The notes beneath the pieces were generated by a model, which searched no databases, was not told the origin of the DNA, and saw nothing but the letters and a program-made list of their open reading frames with translations. Shown here piece by piece: positions 58,801 to 64,000 of a DNA stretch of 64,000 nt; the first letter of the stretch is position 1; each line of letters begins with the position of its first letter. This DNA is from Myoxocephalus aenaeus (lineage: Eukaryota; Chordata; Actinopteri; Perciformes; Cottidae), in assembly GCA_038501785.1 (NCBI GenBank), contig JBAMJR010000151.1, positions 4,760,501-4,824,500 on the forward strand, written 5' to 3'. A program made the translations under genes and the position numbers.

Positions 58801-59898
58801 AAGGGCTGTGAGCTCAGTGTGCATTGATCCTTATATAATCTGAGTGAAAGTAATTTGAGTGTATAAACTAAAAATCTGCATGGATTAGCCAAACATTCTG
58901 ATGTGCGGAGAGGAGGTCATGGACTTGTTCTACCAGAACTTGTTGCAGAGTTGCAATTTAATTGAGGCTCTTATACCGCATAAGATGAGTCGTGATCGGA
59001 AAAAGTGCAACACAACCCTTACATGAATGCAGATGTCGTGCACGTGTGACTGCTGCTTTAACCAATTGAAAGGTATGACCCCTGATACATCTTCCAGGAA
59101 GTTGTAAAGAACTGATTAACAGTATCCCAAGGGGGACACCTGACTGAATGCATTCAGCAACACTACGATGATGGATATAATGGATTATCAGGGAATGGAT
59201 ATAAAGGAGTGCAGACTCTTAATGTGTTTGACAATTTATATCAAAGTGAGATGGTTTGTGTGAAGTTGGAGAGGTTTGTGCTTAACTTGAGCCTTAACAT
59301 TTGTATCTGTGCAGTGCTTTTAGTTAAACATGGGCAACACAAGCACAAATTGAAGCCAAAACTGTGACCCAAAAACTCCACTGTGTCACCTCATCTGCAA
59401 AAAAAAAATCAGCTCAGCTGTAAACTTCACCCAGTGTCAAGCTTATGATTAAAGGTTCTCTATATGCTATTCAGAGCGTTAATATTGCATCAAACATCTG
59501 TTTGTAATAGAGGAGTCAATTGCCTATTGGTGCATGTGAATGGGCCACATGGGCTAGCTCACGGTTGCTACTCTCCACTGTGCTCATACAGCGGTTACAG
59601 CCAATGATGACATCCTGATTGTCGTTGAGGAAGCGCAGCACCCACCTTATGGCTCCGCCTCCAGTAAACGCTGTTCGCTCTGTTGCCGTTATCTGCACTG
59701 TTTGGGCTGTCAGCGCTATTCGCTGCGAGCCGTCGGCATGTTGAGAGCATGTGGAGGCCCTATATGTGCTCTGAATTTTTTATTTAACACCTTAAAAATA
59801 GTAGGAGGGTAACACCGTGCACTCATTGTTACAATAGCTTTTCTGAAAAAACTATTCTGCATTTCCCCTCAATCTGATGTCACAACCTGAAGAGCTAA
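55866..59898. other. No gene or repeat recognised
   Basis: AT-rich non-coding sequence with short homopolymer runs. No exon or transposon end could be supported. Confidence 0.4.
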
Positions 59899-59899
59899 A

Positions 59900-59958
<59 letters not shown>

Positions 59959-59965
59959 TATATAG
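59899..59965. repeat. (AT)n microsatellite
   Basis: AT run with small interruptions. Confidence 0.93.
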
Positions 59966-62870
59966 AGTGTATCACTTTTCTTATTTAGGGTCTGAATTAG
60001 GCATATATACCGTTACATATATTAAGTTATAGACCGTGGGCTAGCCATCATGATTTTGTCGTCATTTTTTCCCCAACACACCATCTGCATGCAAATTGGC
60101 TGTTTGTCTTCTTTGCAGCGGTACTTAAGTTATAATTGGACACTATTTTATTGAGTGGGCAAAAATGTAAAGATGGCATCTCATCAGAGAATGTTGTTAT
60201 TGTTGATTTAAATTAAACATTGTTTTACATTTATTGTTTTTATAGATTGACTTGGATATGTTATCATTGACTACAAAGCTTAATAGCATAATTTTGTCCA
60301 CTAGACTCTTGTCAGCATTGAGCTGAGCCCAAATAGTAACTAAAACTTGATTAAAATGGTAAATCCAGACTTTAATGTTGGACATATAGTCCTGTGTGTG
60401 TGAATAACACAGACTAGCAAAGATACATTTTCAAATGGTTTGTTCATTTGTATGAAAATAGAACTCATGAAAGATACATTAGACTCATTGTTTTGGTGCT
60501 TTTTGAAGTAAATTTTAATTTCACAGTTGGTGAGCATCGGGATAATAGCAACAGAGATGTGCATTACAGTTCTATTTCGATGTGAAAGAAGGACATTAAA
60601 ATGTGCGTGATTATTTAACAAAAAGATGTTATTAATTTGTGCGTCATTATTTTTGTTAACTAGGTTTGTGTCATGTGATCTTGTGTACCAGAATAAAATG
60701 TTTGTATATGTGGGAGTAGAATTGTACAGAAGCAGATGTTTTCTCAGGGGGGGTGTGGCGCGCTCAGCAGTGTTTGGAAAAAGATGCACGCTGTGCTCGC
60801 TGTAATTGGTGCATGTGTTAAAGCCAATCCTCGCTGAGGTCCCTGGTGCAGTCTGTTATCCTGCGTCCTCACCTTCATCCCAGTGGATTGGAATCCAGGT
60901 CGTTGCACGTCAGACATGGTAACTTGCCGATAGTAACTGAAGGGGACACAGGGAGACCGAAAGCACTCAAAGACACAGACAAAGCAGTTACTCCTTTTGA
61001 GCTCACCATCTAGAAAAATATGCACATCTTCTGTGCATATCTCTTCTTGCACGAACGAAGTAATACAGATTCAGATTTATTTCACAAATAGAATCACTTT
61101 TGCAGAGGAAATCATGTGGTCCATTTTGTGTGGAGTTAGGATTTTCCCTCCTGTGCACATGATTTTCTTCTGGGTGCCTCGATTTCCTCCTGCAATTCAA
61201 AGACCTGCATGTTTAAGTGAACTGAAGACTATGAATGGCCCCTCGACAACAAGGGAATGAGTGTGCCCGTGTTTCCTGTGTTGGTCCTGCAATAGAATGG
61301 TGGTCTATTCCGGATCGATGGCTTGTTCTGGCAGATGTCTTCAGACTTTTTCTACATTTGGTAATATGAGTAAGCTGCTAACCTCAACACAAACTCTGCA
61401 GAACCACCCAGTAAGAATGCCTCAGTAATGACATTGTTATTAGACATACAGTACATAAACAGACAGATAAGGGCATTACAGTTGCTTTACAAAGCACATA
61501 TATGTTGCTGCAGAGGTTCAAATGAATATGGATATGGGGATGTAATGCCAGAAAAGCTTTGGAAAAAGAATGTGTCCGTAGTGTGAACTTAAATGAACAA
61601 AGCATACCATAATATGCTGTGTATAACACAACAGACTAAAACAGCCATTTTCACTGTAAATGCACAGCAGTGGGAGCTCGTAAAATTATTTCTGTTCATG
61701 TTCATGTCCCAAAACTCAAATTCACATATCAATAGCTGGATCTTAACTGTGTGGATATCCCACACCAAATGGCAAATGAATGTAAATTATAATTCTTCTT
61801 GGGAAAAAAGAGGATGAAACAATCAACGGAACTGCAGTCATCTACTGTACGACATTAACTAAACAATGGCTGTCTCCTCATATTGATTTGCCAGCGCTAA
61901 TGATCAGAGAGAAATCTTTCATAACAGCTACTGATATTCCACAGGAGATGTATAATATAATGCGCATATTCTGTATGTTTTTCATTGAGGCTCTGGCAGC
62001 TGGCTGGTTATGATGCTCCCTCTGTGCTTGTCAGATTACAGGCAGCCTAGACCCTGAAACCAGGAGACTATTTTTAGATGGCTAATAAGAATTAATTTAA
62101 GGCGGCGCCTTCAGTTGAAACAATATGTTCAGTGAACAACACTGTCAAGGCAGAAAAATGGGGAGAAAAGTGAGCAAAATGATGAATTACCCCCACGTCT
62201 TTGTTGACTATATAAATAATATGAGAATAATAAAAAAATGGGTCTGGTTCATCTATTACTCATAACCACATGTGAAACATTAATAGCTTTCCGTGGTTTT
62301 CAATCATGTCACACTTGAACTACAGCAACTGTAAGTGTCTATTGTATCAAATAAATATTTCAAGCTTTGACATGATAAGGCCCTCTTCCTCTGTGTCGGC
62401 TCGCCAAGGCAGCTCTTTGATACCAGATTTCTCTTTGCTCGGAGACGTCATGATCTGTCTCTGACCCAAAAGCACCATCTAGATGCATTGCAGTTTCACG
62501 TGCTGTGGCCAGCTGTCATATTCAGTCCAATAAAACACATCTGAAGCATGAAATATTTATAGCGATATGCACAAAGACCCTTCCACAGACACAACTGTTG
62601 CAAACAGCTCTGCCACTTTCACAATATACCGATGCCATTTATAACAGACCTCACTATACGTGGATAGAGAAATTATTCTTTGAACATGTAGTCAATTATA
62701 TCTAACCATATTAAAAATTGCATGAGGTTAGAAAGCAGCATTTTCATTATAGACATGAAATATTGTCCAATGAAGAGGGAATAGCACAATACACTTTACC
62801 TTTGCATATTCATTTTGCTTTATAATTAGACTTTTCTAATGTGATATTTCAGTTTTTCTAATGTGATATT
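59966..62870. other. No gene or repeat recognised
   Basis: AT-rich non-coding sequence. A small hairpin, ATATGCACA-TCTTC-TGTGCATAT, lies at 61018-61040. The 149-codon minus-strand frame at 60340-60789 has no recognisable motif. Confidence 0.4.
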
Positions 62871-63053
62871 TCAGTTTTTCTTTTTTAATAAATTTGCAAA
62901 ACATTCTACATTTCTGTTTTTTTTTCTGTCAAGATGGGGTGCTGAGTGTACATTAATGAGAAATAAAATGAACTTTTTTGATTTTAGCAAATGGCTGCAA
63001 TGAAACAAAGAGTGAAATATGTAAAGGGGTCTGAATACTTTCCGTACCCACTG
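62871..63053. mobile_element. Tc1/mariner-like transposon terminus
   Basis: The block begins TTTTTAATAAATTTGCAAAAC, passes through GGGGTGCTGAGTGTA and ends GGGGTCTGAATACTTTCCG-TACCCACTGTA, the characteristic sequence of one end of fish Tc1-like elements, finishing at a TA. The matching other end and transposase are not in this window, so it is a truncated relic. Confidence 0.75.
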
Positions 63054-63583
63054 TAAATATAAATATCCAACCATAACTGTAATTTTTGTTTAATCTGTAG
63101 TGGTCATTACCCCCTTTACATACAGTTTAGTATGTGACTACACAAAAAAAACTGAATCGGTAGAGGATGACTCAAATGGAATTTTAAGTGGAATCACTGC
63201 CTCAATATTGCATCGAGGTGATAATTTTTTTGAAATTCAAGCATTTTCCCCTTCTGAGGTGGGAATGGTACCAGCTGGTGCTGTCATTCAGTTGTAAATT
63301 AAAGTTATGAAACAGCAGTGTGTTTTTAAAATGACCATTGATGCAAGCTCACGATAGCTGACTGTAACACAGCCCGTTGGAAATAGTGTTTAAAGCAGGA
63401 AACATTTGTTCTTTTCATATGCCTACTGCGGTGGTCAAATGGCACAGTGAGCCCTGCTCACTAAACATTTTATTTGCAGCCAGTGCACCTCAAAGTGTCT
63501 GTTAGCACATCCTGGTAATGCATAATATGCTGAATTATGTCTTCATTTGGATTTTATTTATGGAGGACCGGAAACGACTTAAT

Positions 63584-63790
63584 TATAAATAAATAAATAA
63601 ATAAATGCAGGAATAAATACAGGAATAAATAAATAAATGCTTAAATAAATGTATAAATAAATAAATAAATGCAGGAATAAATAAATACATGCTTAAATAA
63701 ATGTATAAATAAATAAATAAATACAGGAATAAATAAATAAATGCTTAAATAAATGTATAAATAAATAAATAAATTCAGGAATATATAAAT
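63584..63790. repeat. 52-bp AT-rich tandem repeat
   Basis: CAGGAATAAATAAAT motifs recur at 63620, 63672, 63724 and 63776, an exact 52-bp period; a partial unit starts at 63608. Each unit contains GCTTAAATAAATGTATAAAT. A roughly complementary TTTATTTATGCCTGTATTTA region follows at about 63830-63925, so the whole may be the arms of a MITE whose ends (GGACCGGAAACG left, GGGCGGTCCGAAC right) are imperfectly related. Confidence 0.85.
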
Positions 63791-64000
63791 ATAAGTTATA
63801 CCTAAACAGGACATCATTAAATAAATCTATTTCTACATTTCTGTATTTCAATATTTATTTATGCCTGTATTTATGTGTCCACATGTATTTCTTCATTTAT
63901 TTATTTCTGTATTTCTGTGTCCTTGTATGCAAATGAGCTGGGGCGGTCCGAACCTCTGTCTAAAGCGTGATTGGTCACAGGAGTGTGATCGCTCCTGGTA

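Noticed and set aside
60340..60789. 149-codon minus-strand open frame
   Set aside because: Composition is that of AT-rich intron, with no motif, no splice support and no repeat homology recognised.
63584..63790. CRISPR array
   Set aside because: The 52-bp units are continuous AT-rich tandem repeats without unique spacers, in eukaryotic DNA.

Overview
This window looks like teleost fish nuclear DNA, most likely intronic or intergenic sequence of a large gene. The evidence is AT-rich non-coding DNA, long (GT)n and (AT)n tracts, a tRNA-derived SINE with the usual fish body, a Rex3 (RTE-clade) retrotransposon, a Tc1-like terminus, and several PIF-Harbinger, hAT and piggyBac copies. No complete host protein-coding gene is visible. 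Three short splice-flanked segments on the + strand (1833-1874, 11570-11608, 33848-33887) could be small exons; none can be assigned to a named gene.

Layout. 1-2.2 kb: plain sequence, a (GT)n tract and a candidate 42-nt exon. 2.2-5.4 kb: a 2.2-kb PIF-Harbinger derivative (CAG target duplications, transposase remnant, nested piggyBac-type fragment) and a 958-bp hAT derivative with a perfect 8-bp target duplication. 5.4-22.3 kb: mostly unannotatable single-copy-like DNA with one SINE, two MITE-like copies of one family, two hAT derivatives and microsatellites. 22.4-24.4 kb: a piggyBac-like element on the minus strand that keeps the transposase start exon and C-terminal Cys/His domain but has lost the catalytic core.

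24.5-31.8 kb is the most unusual part: about 7.3 kb of CpG-richer, apparently non-coding DNA bounded by young split direct repeats (156-bp and 180-bp blocks, about 1 percent divergent, in order A-x-B-A-internal-B). Read on the minus strand this resembles the split-repeat topology of Ngaro/PAT-type tyrosine-recombinase retroelements, but no reverse transcriptase or recombinase ORF is present. A tandem full copy plus internally deleted copy is an equally good description. Inside lie a 57-bp minisatellite, a 1.85-kb fold-back element whose arms each carry a tRNA-like Pol III promoter head pointing outward, and two abutting perfect palindromes of 46 and 28 bp.

31.8-48.9 kb: mostly featureless, with LINE 3'-end relics and one small hAT-like MITE. 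49.0-53.5 kb: a transposon cluster made of a 1.5-kb hAT with transposase-end remnants, a 5'-truncated Rex3 on the minus strand with 15-bp target duplications, and a 783-bp hAT MITE with perfect 8-bp duplications. 53.5-64 kb: featureless or possibly conserved non-coding DNA, one strong hairpin, an (AT)n tract, a Tc1-like 3' terminus and a 52-bp tandem repeat.

The recognisable transposase and RT sequences are broken, so activity of these copies would depend on proteins supplied from elsewhere.
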